This document shows positions 16,839-25,073 of a DNA stretch of 64,000 bases, piece after piece. Both the position numbers and the translations under genes were made by a program. The notes under the pieces were generated by a model that saw nothing but the letters and a program-made list of their open reading frames with translations, was not told the origin of the DNA and searched no databases. The stretch is from Alkalicoccus daliensis (lineage in GTDB: Bacteria > Bacillota > Bacilli > Bacillales > Salisediminibacteriaceae), in NCBI RefSeq assembly GCF_900103955.1, contig NZ_FNIL01000003.1:62001-126000 (forward strand), written 5' to 3'. The number at the start of each line of letters is the position of its first letter. The stretch's first letter is position 1.

Positions 16839-17849
16839 TTAGTATTTAATTCGAGGATCTATAAAGCTGTATAAGAGATCCACTATCAAATTAATAAACA
16901 CGAACATAGTAGCTATAATTAATATACCGGACTGAATAACCGGATAATCTCTGTTTCCAATCGCATCAAAGACATATCTTCCTATGCCCGGCCAGCTGAA
17001 AATAGTTTCTGTGAGAATTGCTCCGCCTAAAAGTGTTCCAGTCTGCAGACCTACTACTGTAAGTACAGGAATTACTGCATTTTTAAAGCCGTGGCGGTAT
17101 ACAATCGATAATTGATGAATTCCCTTTGCCTGTACAGTGCGGATATAATCTGAGCGCAGTACTTCAAGCATACTCGATCTTGTCATTCTGGCTATAATCG
17201 CCATCGGAATTGTTCCCAGTGCAATACCCGGCAGGATCAGATGCTGAAATGCAATAGAAAATTGATCCAGTCTTCCGGAAAGCAAAGTATCAATAAGGTA
17301 AAAGTGTGTCACTGTTTCTACAGGATCTCTTGGATTCGCTCTGCCGAACGCCGGCAGCCAGCCAAGTTCCTGGGCAAATACCCACTGCTGCATCAGTCCA
17401 AGCCAGAAAATCGGCATAGAAACACCAATAAGGGCAATAATCATTGCTGTATAATCAAATAAAGAGTTTTGTTTCCAGGCGCTGATGATTCCTGCATTGA
17501 CCCCCACAATTACAGCAAACACCATTGCAAATATTGTCAGCTCAATCGTCGCTGCTAAAAACGGCCAGATATCTCCTGAAATTGCTGTATTTGTTCTAAG
17601 TGACTGGCCAAGATCTCCCTGCAGAAGCCCAAGCATATAATCCGTGTACTGCACGAAGTAAGGTTCATTTAACCCAAGCTGTTCTTCCAGCTGAGCGACT
17701 GCAGCTGGTGTTGCCTGCTGGCCCAGGATAGTAAGAGCAGGATTCCCGGGAATTAAATGGATAATAGAAAATGTTATTAATGACATTCCGATTAGTACGG
17801 GTATCAGCATTAATAAACGGCGTATTGTATAAGCGAACAATAAACGCAC
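16839..17849 (-). CDS. appB: Peptide ABC transporter permease (AppB/OppB type)
   Basis: 336 aa, six helices. The N-terminus YTIRRLLMLIPVLIGMSLITF and the C-terminal half DYIRTVQAKGIHQLSIVYRHGFKNA (EAA loop) followed by GGAILTETIFSWPGIGRY are hallmark OppB/DppB sequences. It forms the heterodimeric channel with AppC. A strong terminator lies between it and the upstream binding-protein gene, so it should be expressed at a lower level than that protein. Confidence 0.93.
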   Translation of the reverse strand: MRLLFAYTIRRLLMLIPVLIGMSLITFSIIHLIPGNPALTILGQQATPAAVAQLEEQLGLNEPYFVQYTDYMLGLLQGDLGQSLRTNTAISGDIWPFLAATIELTIFAMVFAVIVGVNAGIISAWKQNSLFDYTAMIIALIGVSMPIFWLGLMQQWVFAQELGWLPAFGRANPRDPVETVTHFYLIDTLLSGRLDQFSIAFQHLILPGIALGTIPMAIIARMTRSSMLEVLRSDYIRTVQAKGIHQLSIVYRHGFKNAVIPVLTVVGLQTGTLLGGAILTETIFSWPGIGRYVFDAIGNRDYPVIQSGILIIATMFVFINLIVDLLYSFIDPRIKY

Positions 17850-17903
17850 CCCCCGCTGTGTTTCAGCATATGTAATAGTAGTTGCAGAAATATGTCCATT
17901 AGT

Positions 17904-17946
17904 AAAAAAGGGGGCAGTAAGAGCGATTCTCTTTAGCTGCCCCCTC
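17904..17946 (-). terminator. Terminator between binding-protein gene and permeases
   Basis: Minus strand: arms GGGGGCAG (17937-17944) and CTGCCCCC (17910-17917), extendable inward, followed by CCTTTTTT. It lies between the solute-binding-protein gene and appB. Partial termination here would give excess binding protein over permeases. Confidence 0.8.
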
Positions 17947-17958
17947 TTAATATTGATT

Positions 17959-19659
17959 TTACTCGCTTAATTCAACTTCAGTTAAAGGTTCACTTGTAGA
18001 TGGGTGCGGTACATAGTTCTGTACGCGGTCACTTCCTGCAAGAACTGGAATAGAGTGTACCAGCGGGATCATAGGAGCGTCTTCATGAATAATCTCCTGT
18101 GCTTCCATGTACAACTCAGTTCTTTCGTCTTCGTCGATACTAACTTTTGCCTGATCAAGCAGCTCATCTACTTCATCATTACGATAGAAATCACGGTTAC
18201 CGCCTGGTATTGCATCTGAGTGCAGCAGGTTACCGAAGAAATAATCCGGATCACCGTTTGTTCCAGACCATCCAAGCATGTAAACATCATGTTCACCAGC
18301 TTCTGTCTGTTCCAGATAAGTAGCCCACTCCATGCTGACGATATTAGCTGTTACACCGATATCTTCGAAGTTTGCCTGCATTACTTCAGCTGCACGCTCT
18401 GGATCCGGCATATAAGGCCGTGCTACCGGCATTGTCCATAAATCAAACTCCAGCCCTTCATACCCAGCATCCTCCAGCATCTGCTGCGCTAACTCAGGAT
18501 CGTATTCGTAAGGCTCGATCTCGTCATTGTAGCCGAGGTAGTCCGGTGGAATAAGGTTCTTCGCGGGCTCTGCATTGCCTGCATAAAGCAGCTCAATCAG
18601 TGTTTCTTTATCAATGGCATGATTCAATGCGCGGCGAAGCTCTGGATCATCAAACGGTTCTTTATCACCATTGAAACCAAGGTAACCGATATTGTTAGTA
18701 GTACGTTCGAAAGTAGTAATTCCTTCTTCGCCTTCCAATGCTTCCAGATCGTCAGGGTTCAGCCCATCCATAATATCGATTTCTCCTGAACGAAGTGCAG
18801 TTAGACGAGCGGAGTTGTCAGGAATTACCTGGAAAATTACCTGGTCAAGTTTTGGAAGATCTTCCTGCCAGTAATCTTCATACTTTTCCAGCACAATGGA
18901 GTCATCACGTGACCAGCTGACAAATTGGAAAGGACCTGTGCCGACTGGGTTTTCATTAATTTCCGGACCGTATTCTTCAAGCGCTGCCGGAGAAGTCATA
19001 GAGAAATAACTCATCCCCATGTTCTGAAGAAAAGACCCAAGCTGATTATTCAATACAAATTCAACTTCATAGTCACCAAGCACATTGATTTCATCAATTA
19101 CGTGCCCTTCGTCTCCTACAAATCCGCCAAATTGTGTGCCGTAAACTGCATATGCATATCCTTCATCCCCAAAGTGAAACTCGTGATCGGGATCAGCCCA
19201 TCGTTCAAAATTGGTTTTTACTGCTTCCGCATTAAATTCTGTCCCATCATGGAAAGTTACCCCTTCGCGCAATGTGAAGACGTAGCGTAGTCCATCATCA
19301 TGCATTTCCCAATCCTCTGCAAGCCCCGGACCGATTTCAAAAGAATCCTCTTCAAAAGAAAGTAGACTTTCGAACATCTGCTCCGTTACACGGGAAGACT
19401 CCCCATCCGTTACACTTGCGTAGTCAAGGCTGACAGAGTCTCCTCCACGTGCGAAGATGAGCGTTTGATCTCCAGCGGGTGCTGCAGCTTCTTCATCTCC
19501 ATCACCTTCCGCATCGTCTGCACTTTCTTCATTGCCTTCTCCTGCAGCGTTGTTATTCGCTTCTGTATCAGCAGGATCTCCTTCACTATTATCAGCTGCG
19601 CAGGCTGTAAACATTAGTGAACCTACAACCGCCAGTGATAAAACTAAAGACTTCTTCAT
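17959..19659 (-). CDS. appA: Peptide-binding lipoprotein of ABC importer (AppA type)
   Basis: 566 aa. A lipoprotein signal peptide (MKKSLVLSLAVVGSLMFTAC, lipobox cysteine at 20) is followed by an acidic, Asn/Glu/Ala-rich linker of about 50 residues, then the SBP_bac_5 fold, with VTFHDGTEFNAEAV near 135 and DNSARLTALRSGEIDIMDG near 280 as family blocks. It binds oligopeptides outside the membrane and hands them to AppBC. The very acidic linker and surface suggest salt adaptation. It is third in the D-F-A-B-C operon and followed by a terminator. Confidence 0.92.
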   Translation of the reverse strand: MKKSLVLSLAVVGSLMFTACAADNSEGDPADTEANNNAAGEGNEESADDAEGDGDEEAAAPAGDQTLIFARGGDSVSLDYASVTDGESSRVTEQMFESLLSFEEDSFEIGPGLAEDWEMHDDGLRYVFTLREGVTFHDGTEFNAEAVKTNFERWADPDHEFHFGDEGYAYAVYGTQFGGFVGDEGHVIDEINVLGDYEVEFVLNNQLGSFLQNMGMSYFSMTSPAALEEYGPEINENPVGTGPFQFVSWSRDDSIVLEKYEDYWQEDLPKLDQVIFQVIPDNSARLTALRSGEIDIMDGLNPDDLEALEGEEGITTFERTTNNIGYLGFNGDKEPFDDPELRRALNHAIDKETLIELLYAGNAEPAKNLIPPDYLGYNDEIEPYEYDPELAQQMLEDAGYEGLEFDLWTMPVARPYMPDPERAAEVMQANFEDIGVTANIVSMEWATYLEQTEAGEHDVYMLGWSGTNGDPDYFFGNLLHSDAIPGGNRDFYRNDEVDELLDQAKVSIDEDERTELYMEAQEIIHEDAPMIPLVHSIPVLAGSDRVQNYVPHPSTSEPLTEVELSE

Positions 19660-19682
19660 TGCATTTCCCCCTTTTAATATTG

Positions 19683-20702
19683 TTAATTTTGCTGCAAATG
19701 ATAATCTGCTGTCTGCTCCTGCGTTGACTCTTCGTCATACAGGTGGCATGCAGCAAAGTGGTTAACTTTAATTTCCCGGAATTCGGGCACTACGGTTTTA
19801 CACATATCCATAACTGCCGGACATCTTGTATGAAACGGACAGCCGGATGGAGGATTAGACGGACTCGGAACGTCTCCTTTTAAGATAGTACGCTCTTTCT
19901 TTTTATCCGGATCCGGTTCCGGTACGGCTGACATGAGTGACTGGGTATAAGGGTGAAGCGGTTCCTTATAAAGATTCTCATTAGTAGTAAGCTCTACCAT
20001 TTTACCGAGGTACATCACCCCAATACGATGGCTTATGTGTTTTACAACGCTCAAATCATGCGCAATAAATATATAAGTGAGTCCAAACTGTTCCTGCAGG
20101 TCTTCCATCAAATTCAAAATCTGCGCTTGTATTGATACATCGAGCGCCGATACCGGCTCATCACAAACAATAAGCCGGGGCCTTACAATCAATGCTCTTG
20201 CGATGCCAATCCGCTGTCGCTGGCCACCGCTGAATTGATGAGGGTAGCGTGAAGCATGCTCTCCTGGAAGTCCTACTATTTCCAGAATCTCTTCCACCTT
20301 TTTTCTGCGTTCTTCTTTCGTCCCTACCCCGTGAACCAAAAGCGGTTCTCCAAGAATTTTTTCAATTTTATGACGAGGATTCAGGGAAGCATAGGGATCC
20401 TGAAAAATAATCTGCATATGCCTCCGCATTACGCGCATTTCCTCTGTACTCATCTTAGTGACATCTTTACCATCAAAAATCACTTCGCCCGCCGTTGGTT
20501 CTATTAACCGGAGCAGCGCTTTACCTGTAGTGGATTTTCCACAGCCGGATTCTCCAACAATTCCCAGAACTTCACCTTCGTACACATCGAAAGAAACGTC
20601 GTTTACTGCTTTTACTTCCCCAACCTGTTTTGCAAGAATTCCACCTTTTATAGGAAAAAACTTTTTAAGGCCTTTGACTTCCAGTAAGGGCTGTTTCGCC
20701 AT
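19683..20702 (-). CDS. appF: Peptide ABC transporter ATPase (AppF/OppF type)
   Basis: 339 aa from the ATG behind GGAGG; an upstream in-frame start lies within appD and is not needed. Walker A GESGCGKST, signature FSGGQRQRIGIARAL, Walker B LIVCDEPVSALD and the H-loop AHDLSVV are intact. The C-terminal oligopeptide-transporter extension has the Cys cluster GCPFHTRCP, with further cysteines downstream, common in this family. It forms the ATPase heterodimer with AppD and overlaps its gene by 38 bp. Confidence 0.93.
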   Translation of the reverse strand: MAKQPLLEVKGLKKFFPIKGGILAKQVGEVKAVNDVSFDVYEGEVLGIVGESGCGKSTTGKALLRLIEPTAGEVIFDGKDVTKMSTEEMRVMRRHMQIIFQDPYASLNPRHKIEKILGEPLLVHGVGTKEERRKKVEEILEIVGLPGEHASRYPHQFSGGQRQRIGIARALIVRPRLIVCDEPVSALDVSIQAQILNLMEDLQEQFGLTYIFIAHDLSVVKHISHRIGVMYLGKMVELTTNENLYKEPLHPYTQSLMSAVPEPDPDKKKERTILKGDVPSPSNPPSGCPFHTRCPAVMDMCKTVVPEFREIKVNHFAACHLYDEESTQEQTADYHLQQN

Positions 20703-21711
20703 TTTTACCGCCTCCTTCCTTATTATCGTATAAGAAGCAGCGGCATAAATGCTCATCTTCCAACTGGAGAAGTTCAGGATTTTCGACCAGGCACCTGTCA
20801 AACACTGCAGGACACCTAGCGGCAAAACGGCAGCCATTTTTTATAGAACCTGGTTTTGGTACATTCCCCGGAATTGAATAAAGACGTGTGTCACGTTCTG
20901 AAAGCTTTGGAAGTGATTTAATTAACCCCTGGGTATAAGGATGTTTTGGATTCTTCAGGATCGTACGAACGGACCCTTGCTCCACTACTTTCCCTGCATA
21001 CATTACTACAACCCGCTGACAAACTTCTGCGACCACTCCGAGATCATGCGTGATTAACAGAATTGCAGTACCCTTTTCTTTATTTAAGTTCTGCATCAAT
21101 TCTAAAATCTGCGCCTGTATTGTAACGTCCAGGGCGGTAGTTGGTTCATCTGCGATTAGCACTTCCGGATCGCTTGACATGGCTATAGCAATCATTACCC
21201 TCTGCCGCATGCCTCCGGAAAGCTGATGAGGATATTCATTCACAACTTCTTCAGGCCTGGGTATTCCTACTAAAGTAAGCATTTCCACCGCTTTTCTGTG
21301 GGCTTCTTTTTTCGAAATATTACTGTGATTCCGAAGGCCTTCCGTAATTTGAAATCCAATTTTAAAAAGAGGATCCAGTGAAGTCATCGGTTCCTGAAAA
21401 ATCATCGAAATTCGATTTCCTCTGATCTGTCTCATTCTTTTTTTGCTCAGTTCAACTAAGTTCTCTTCATTCGTTTCTTTTCCTTCACTTCTGTAGAGAA
21501 TTTCTCCCCCTACAATTTTACCGGGCGGATCTGGTACAAGCCCCATAATTGATAAAGAAGTCACGCTTTTGCCGCAGCCCGATTCCCCAACTACACCGAG
21601 TACTTCCCCCTGTTGAATATGGAAGCTCACATCGTCTACAGCAGGAATCTCTCCTCTGTCTGTAAAGAAGTGGGTCTGTAAGCCGTTCACTTCCAGTACT
21701 GGTTTACTCAT
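20665..21711 (-). CDS. appD: Peptide ABC transporter ATPase (AppD/OppD type)
   Basis: 348 aa from the ATG at 21709-21711, preceded by AGGGGGAGAG. Walker A GESGCGKSVTSL, signature LSGGMRQRVMIA, Walker B LIADEPTTALD and ITHDLGVVAEVC mark an OppD-type ATPase. The C-terminal extension carries NGCRFAARCP. It is the first gene of the D-F-A-B-C operon, the gene order of the B. subtilis app oligopeptide system. A 10-bp palindrome, ATGTCGACAT (21727-21736), lies in the leader just before the ribosome site. Confidence 0.93.
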   Translation of the reverse strand: MSKPVLEVNGLQTHFFTDRGEIPAVDDVSFHIQQGEVLGVVGESGCGKSVTSLSIMGLVPDPPGKIVGGEILYRSEGKETNEENLVELSKKRMRQIRGNRISMIFQEPMTSLDPLFKIGFQITEGLRNHSNISKKEAHRKAVEMLTLVGIPRPEEVVNEYPHQLSGGMRQRVMIAIAMSSDPEVLIADEPTTALDVTIQAQILELMQNLNKEKGTAILLITHDLGVVAEVCQRVVVMYAGKVVEQGSVRTILKNPKHPYTQGLIKSLPKLSERDTRLYSIPGNVPKPGSIKNGCRFAARCPAVFDRCLVENPELLQLEDEHLCRCFLYDNKEGGGKNGETALTGSQRP

Positions 21712-22072
21712 GTCTCTCCCCCTAGTATGTCGACATGACAAATATGTATTCTGTTTGTAAATTTATAATTTTCGAAAAATTATATCTATAAAAATAAAAT
21801 TACTACATTAGGACAAAATAATCAATTATTATTTTCAAAATTTTATAAAATTATGTAACAACATGTATCTTGATATGCTTACATGGATTTAATTAACCCC
21901 TGTCATATCAAGGTTTCAAGAAATATAGCTGATTATATCACATTAAAAATTGTATAGTTTTAATTTTTTGTATGAATTATGCTGAGATAGTGTATTTTGT
22001 GAAATTATTGCTTCAGCGAAGACTTATCCCCATTTCATAAAATGGCCGTTCTGCGGATGAACAGGCACAGTA

Positions 22073-22091
22073 TTTAATGATAATCATCCGT
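22073..22091. promoter_or_regulatory. Fur-box-like sequence
   Basis: TAATGATAATCATC matches 13 of 14 core positions of the Fur consensus TAATGATAATCATT. It lies in the gene-free stretch 21712-22271, about 370 bp upstream of appD and behind the gas-vesicle genes, so no promoter is obviously next to it. The rest of that stretch is AT-rich and holds only a weak 41-codon frame (22113-22238). Confidence 0.3.
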
Positions 22092-22271
22092 TTAAATCCT
22101 TGTTCAGGATCAATGGAAGCTATTTATTTAAGCAAAATACTAAGCTTGCACGGAACCCTGATAACGAAAGATGGAGGACTTGCTGAAGGATTTCTCTGCT
22201 GGAATGCCGAAGAGCCGCAGTGGGTATTCTGTCTTTAAATAACACGCTCCGTACTATCCATTTAATAAAAT

Positions 22272-22314
22272 TTAAAAACGCATTTTCAAGAAATATCTTC
22301 TTGAAAATGCGTTT
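22272..22314 (-). terminator. Strong terminator ending the gas-vesicle operon
   Basis: A perfect 17-bp stem (22276-22292 and 22298-22314) with a 5-base loop is followed on the minus strand by TTTTTAAATTTTATT. It lies 15 bp beyond the gvpJ stop codon. Confidence 0.9.
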
Positions 22315-22328
22315 ACTTCTCGGGCTTA

Positions 22329-22676
22329 TTATTTTTCTTCTTTCGTTTCTGCAGTTTCATTTAATCGCTCTTCCAGTCTTTCGATTTTTTCATGCAGTTC
22401 CTGATTCTCATTTTCCATTTCTATATTCCGTGCTTTGGAAGAGTAGTAAGGATCCGTTTCCCACCAGTCTATTCCCATTTCCTTTGCTTTATCTACAGAA
22501 GCTATTAATAACCTTATTCTTATTGTAATCAGTTCAACATCAGCTAAGCTTATCGAAATATCTCCAGCAATAACTACACCTTTATCCAGTACTACTTCCA
22601 AAACCTCCACAAGACTGTTTTGATTCGTGGAGTGTTTCACTTCGTCTGAATATTTCACTTGATCCATCTCACCCAT
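22329..22676 (-). CDS. gvpJ: Gas vesicle protein GvpJ
   Basis: 115 aa. Residues 18-70 are a GvpA-like fold: SLVEVLEVVLDKGVVIAGDISISLADVELITIRIRLLIASV-type sequence, with the two beta-strands flanked by helices. Instead of the short tail of GvpA it continues with GIDWWETDPYY and a Glu-rich coiled coil to the end, which is the usual form of GvpJ. GvpJ is a minor shell or nucleation protein at the tips of the gas vesicle. It is the last gene of the cluster, 20 bp behind gvpK. Confidence 0.88.
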   Translation of the reverse strand: MGEMDQVKYSDEVKHSTNQNSLVEVLEVVLDKGVVIAGDISISLADVELITIRIRLLIASVDKAKEMGIDWWETDPYYSSKARNIEMENENQELHEKIERLEERLNETAETKEEK

Positions 22677-22696
22677 CTATAAAAACCTCCCTAAGA

Positions 22697-22990
22697 TTAC
22701 AGCAAATTGCCCAATGGGCCGAGATCAATATTAAGATCTTCTGCTGTGAGACCAAAATATTCTTTCATTTCTTCCATTTTTTCTTCCAGATTATACAATG
22801 CTTCACCCAGCTTTTCCTCTTCTTCATCTGTAAGAGATCCGTTCTCTACTCTGCGCATCGCCTGCCGTTCTACCAGCTGTCTCAGCAGCTCAATTACTGT
22901 CAGCACCAGTTCTGCAAGACCTTCCTGCACTTTATCTGGATCGAGTGACACGTTGCTCGGGTTATTAAGCAGCTGTGAAGATTTTTCCAT
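22697..22990 (-). CDS. gvpK: Gas vesicle protein GvpK
   Basis: 97 aa. The block DPDKVQEGLAELVLTVIELL followed by RQLVERQAMRRVENGSLTDEE and DLNIDLGPLGNLL at the C-terminus is the conserved GvpK sequence. GvpK is an accessory protein needed for vesicle assembly. Its ATG overlaps the gvpS stop codon, so the two are translationally coupled. Length fits the family. Confidence 0.92.
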   Translation of the reverse strand: MEKSSQLLNNPSNVSLDPDKVQEGLAELVLTVIELLRQLVERQAMRRVENGSLTDEEEEKLGEALYNLEEKMEEMKEYFGLTAEDLNIDLGPLGNLL

Positions 22991-23217
22991 TATTGTTCCT
23001 CTCCTTCCACAATGGCTTCTTTTTCTTCCATACTCTTTTCTTTACTTTCAATCAAAGTTTCGACAGAAGTTAATAAAATGCGGAGATCTAAATACACCAG
23101 ATCAATATCCGCTATGGATATCATAATATCCCCTCGCAGAACAACACCTTTTTCCAACACTGCATCCAGCACATCCAGCAGTACAACTTCCTGATCTTTA
23201 TTTAATTCACGCGGCAT
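22990..23217 (-). CDS. gvpS: Gas vesicle protein GvpS (GvpA/J paralogue)
   Basis: 75 aa, another GvpA-fold protein: LLDVLDAVLEKGVVLRGDIM followed by ISIADIDLVYLDLRILLTSV covers residues 13-52, then a short Glu/Lys tail. Position between gvpL and gvpK is the same as gvpS in the Priestia megaterium cluster. It is a minor structural or nucleating homologue of the main shell protein; the exact role is not established. The ribosome site AGGGGAG precedes the ATG. Confidence 0.85.
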   Translation of the reverse strand: MPRELNKDQEVVLLDVLDAVLEKGVVLRGDIMISIADIDLVYLDLRILLTSVETLIESKEKSMEEKEAIVEGEEQ

Positions 23218-23232
23218 ATTAATCTCCCCTTA

Positions 23233-24057
23233 TTATTCCGCACCAGAATGCTGCAGTTTAGCAAAATGATAACTTGGCCATGGCCCTGAAGCTTCTACAG
23301 TCAATCCTTTATATTCTCTTTCCGCTCGCTTTTGGAACTCACGTATGTGCACTAATGCTTCTTCTGCCGCTTGACCGTCTTTAAATAAATATACACTGTT
23401 CCATACCATTTCATCTTTTCTGCCGCTCAGCTTTTTCTCCCACAGTTTTTTCTTTTCGTGGTCACTTGTAAGCGGTAGAAGAGACTGGTGAAGCTCCGAA
23501 CATAAATATTCCAGCTGTCTTTCTGTTTTTTCCTGCAGCCAGCTGTCCATATTTTTTAATGCGAAAAATTGCTTTCCTCTGGGCATCTGTTCGATTTCTC
23601 TTCTTCGTTCTTTCACCAGTGGAGCATCCTGGGTGAAAGCGGCATCAAAAGTATGGCGGTCAGCGTATACCTTTAAGCTCCATTCTTCTTTATCTGCCAG
23701 ATAATCAAAAAGCTGTTTTATTTCTTTTTGCTTATTTCGCAGAACTTCTTCCAAGCTTTGCATAGATTCGTATACAGTTCCAAAAGAAAGCGGAATAATC
23801 CTGAATAAACGAGATAATTCATTTACTACTTCATGATGATGAAAGGCGTGATCTTTTAACCACTCCATATTTTCTGCGCTGTGCTGTAAATTCTCTTCAG
23901 AAAAATTTTGCGAATCTACAGGAGTGCAAACAGCTGTTACTCCTTCAATTTCATGAAATTTTACGTTTTCATTTTCCAATATTCCTTTCAGTTCCGGCTG
24001 CTCGTCCTGATTGATCGGAGGCAGAAATCCGTAAACATATAAATATCGTCCCACCAA
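23233..24057 (-). CDS. gvpL: Gas vesicle protein GvpL (GvpF/L family)
   Basis: About 274 aa. The likely start is the TTG (24055-24057) or the next codon GTG, both behind AGGGGGA; a longer frame would run back into gvpG and has an atypical Lys/Arg/Cys-rich N-terminus. The protein begins GRYLYVYGFLPP and carries the GvpF/L fold with FRIIPLSFGTVYES (about 100-113), VYADR and the C-terminal EASGPWPSYHFAKL. GvpF/L proteins bind GvpA and act during early vesicle assembly. It is adjacent to gvpG and gvpF. Confidence 0.88.
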   Translation of the reverse strand: MVGRYLYVYGFLPPINQDEQPELKGILENENVKFHEIEGVTAVCTPVDSQNFSEENLQHSAENMEWLKDHAFHHHEVVNELSRLFRIIPLSFGTVYESMQSLEEVLRNKQKEIKQLFDYLADKEEWSLKVYADRHTFDAAFTQDAPLVKERRREIEQMPRGKQFFALKNMDSWLQEKTERQLEYLCSELHQSLLPLTSDHEKKKLWEKKLSGRKDEMVWNSVYLFKDGQAAEEALVHIREFQKRAEREYKGLTVEASGPWPSYHFAKLQHSGAE

Positions 24058-24067
24058 AAGAGTCCCC

Positions 24068-24307
24068 CTAACCTTCCTGGTTCTCCATTTCCGCCTGCTT
24101 CGCAATTCTATATCGCTGCAGCAATACTTCTTCTTCTTTATCATACATTTCTTCTGTGATGTCCCCAAGCTCATACATCATTTGTAAATGTACCAGTTTT
24201 TTTTGAATTACTTCCAAATCAAAAAATTCCTTGTCCACTTCTTCTTTCACTTTTTCACCTACGTAACGAATGCCATCGATCGGCCACGTGAAAAGTTTAA
24301 GAATCAT
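24068..24307 (-). CDS. gvpG: Gas vesicle protein GvpG
   Basis: 79 aa, highly charged and helical. KLFTWPIDGIRYVGEKVKEE near the N-terminus and LQMMYELGDITEEMYDKEEE later are characteristic of GvpG, a small accessory protein that interacts with GvpF/L. Its ATG overlaps the gvpF stop codon (ATGA). Length fits the family. Confidence 0.9.
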   Translation of the reverse strand: MILKLFTWPIDGIRYVGEKVKEEVDKEFFDLEVIQKKLVHLQMMYELGDITEEMYDKEEEVLLQRYRIAKQAEMENQEG

Positions 24308-25050
24308 GTTGCACCTGCTTTCACTTTAAGATCAATAAAGTTGTATGCCGGCCAGGGTCCCGTGTAAGTAAAATCAATATGGTCCTTCCATTTTTCATAA
24401 ATTTCATTTACCTTTAAATCAAATTCCTCTTCTTTATCTTTTTCAAGAAGAAATGCTGCATTGAGAAGCATCCGCTCATTTACTACTTCATTTGATTTAG
24501 CTGCATTGGCAATTTTAGCCAACGGTTGAAATACTTCTTTTTCAAACTGCAGGTGGATAGCTCCTACAAAATCTTTGGAAGCCTCCCCGATTGCAAGACG
24601 ATCATAATAAGAAGAAGCTTTTGACTTATCCTCAATGCTCTGCTGCATCTGCTTCAGCTTTGGATTATTCTGTGCCTGTTCCTGCATCCATTTCTTTTTA
24701 CCAACCAGTTTTAACCCTACCTCAAATTTGTTTGCAATCTTCGGGAAAATTATTTTAAAGTTGGGATAAAGCTGCTTCATAAATATTTCCACATCTTTTT
24801 CTGATTCCACTATATTCCCGAAACTCACCGGAATTACAGTATGCTCTTTCATAATATTACTGACGGCATCCTGGTGTGCTTTCGCATTTTTTCTGCTTGG
24901 CTCATAAATTTTAATGGGAGCCTTTGCAGCTACTGCCGCCATATCCTTATAAGGAACTGTAATAACCTTACACTTTTCTCCATCTAATTCCACGTCTTTA
25001 AATTTTTTATTTACAGCGTCCGGAATTACAGCGAATAAATAATAACCCAC
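24304..25050 (-). CDS. gvpF: Gas vesicle protein GvpF
   Basis: 248 aa of the GvpF/L family: GYYLFAVIPD at the start, HTVIPVSFGNIVESEKDVEI in the N-terminal domain, and DFTYTGPWPAYNFIDLKV at the end. GvpF is an early assembly factor that contacts the shell protein GvpA. It follows gvpN by 23 bp and is coupled to gvpG. Together with GvpL it makes the usual F-G-L trio. Confidence 0.92.
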   Translation of the reverse strand: MGYYLFAVIPDAVNKKFKDVELDGEKCKVITVPYKDMAAVAAKAPIKIYEPSRKNAKAHQDAVSNIMKEHTVIPVSFGNIVESEKDVEIFMKQLYPNFKIIFPKIANKFEVGLKLVGKKKWMQEQAQNNPKLKQMQQSIEDKSKASSYYDRLAIGEASKDFVGAIHLQFEKEVFQPLAKIANAAKSNEVVNERMLLNAAFLLEKDKEEEFDLKVNEIYEKWKDHIDFTYTGPWPAYNFIDLKVKAGAT

Positions 25051-25073
25051 GGTAAATAGCCCCCCTACCTGTT

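Noticed and set aside
22113-22238. 41-codon plus-strand frame behind the gas-vesicle operon
   Set aside because: The ribosome site is weak and no family pattern is seen; kept only as a note in the stretch description.
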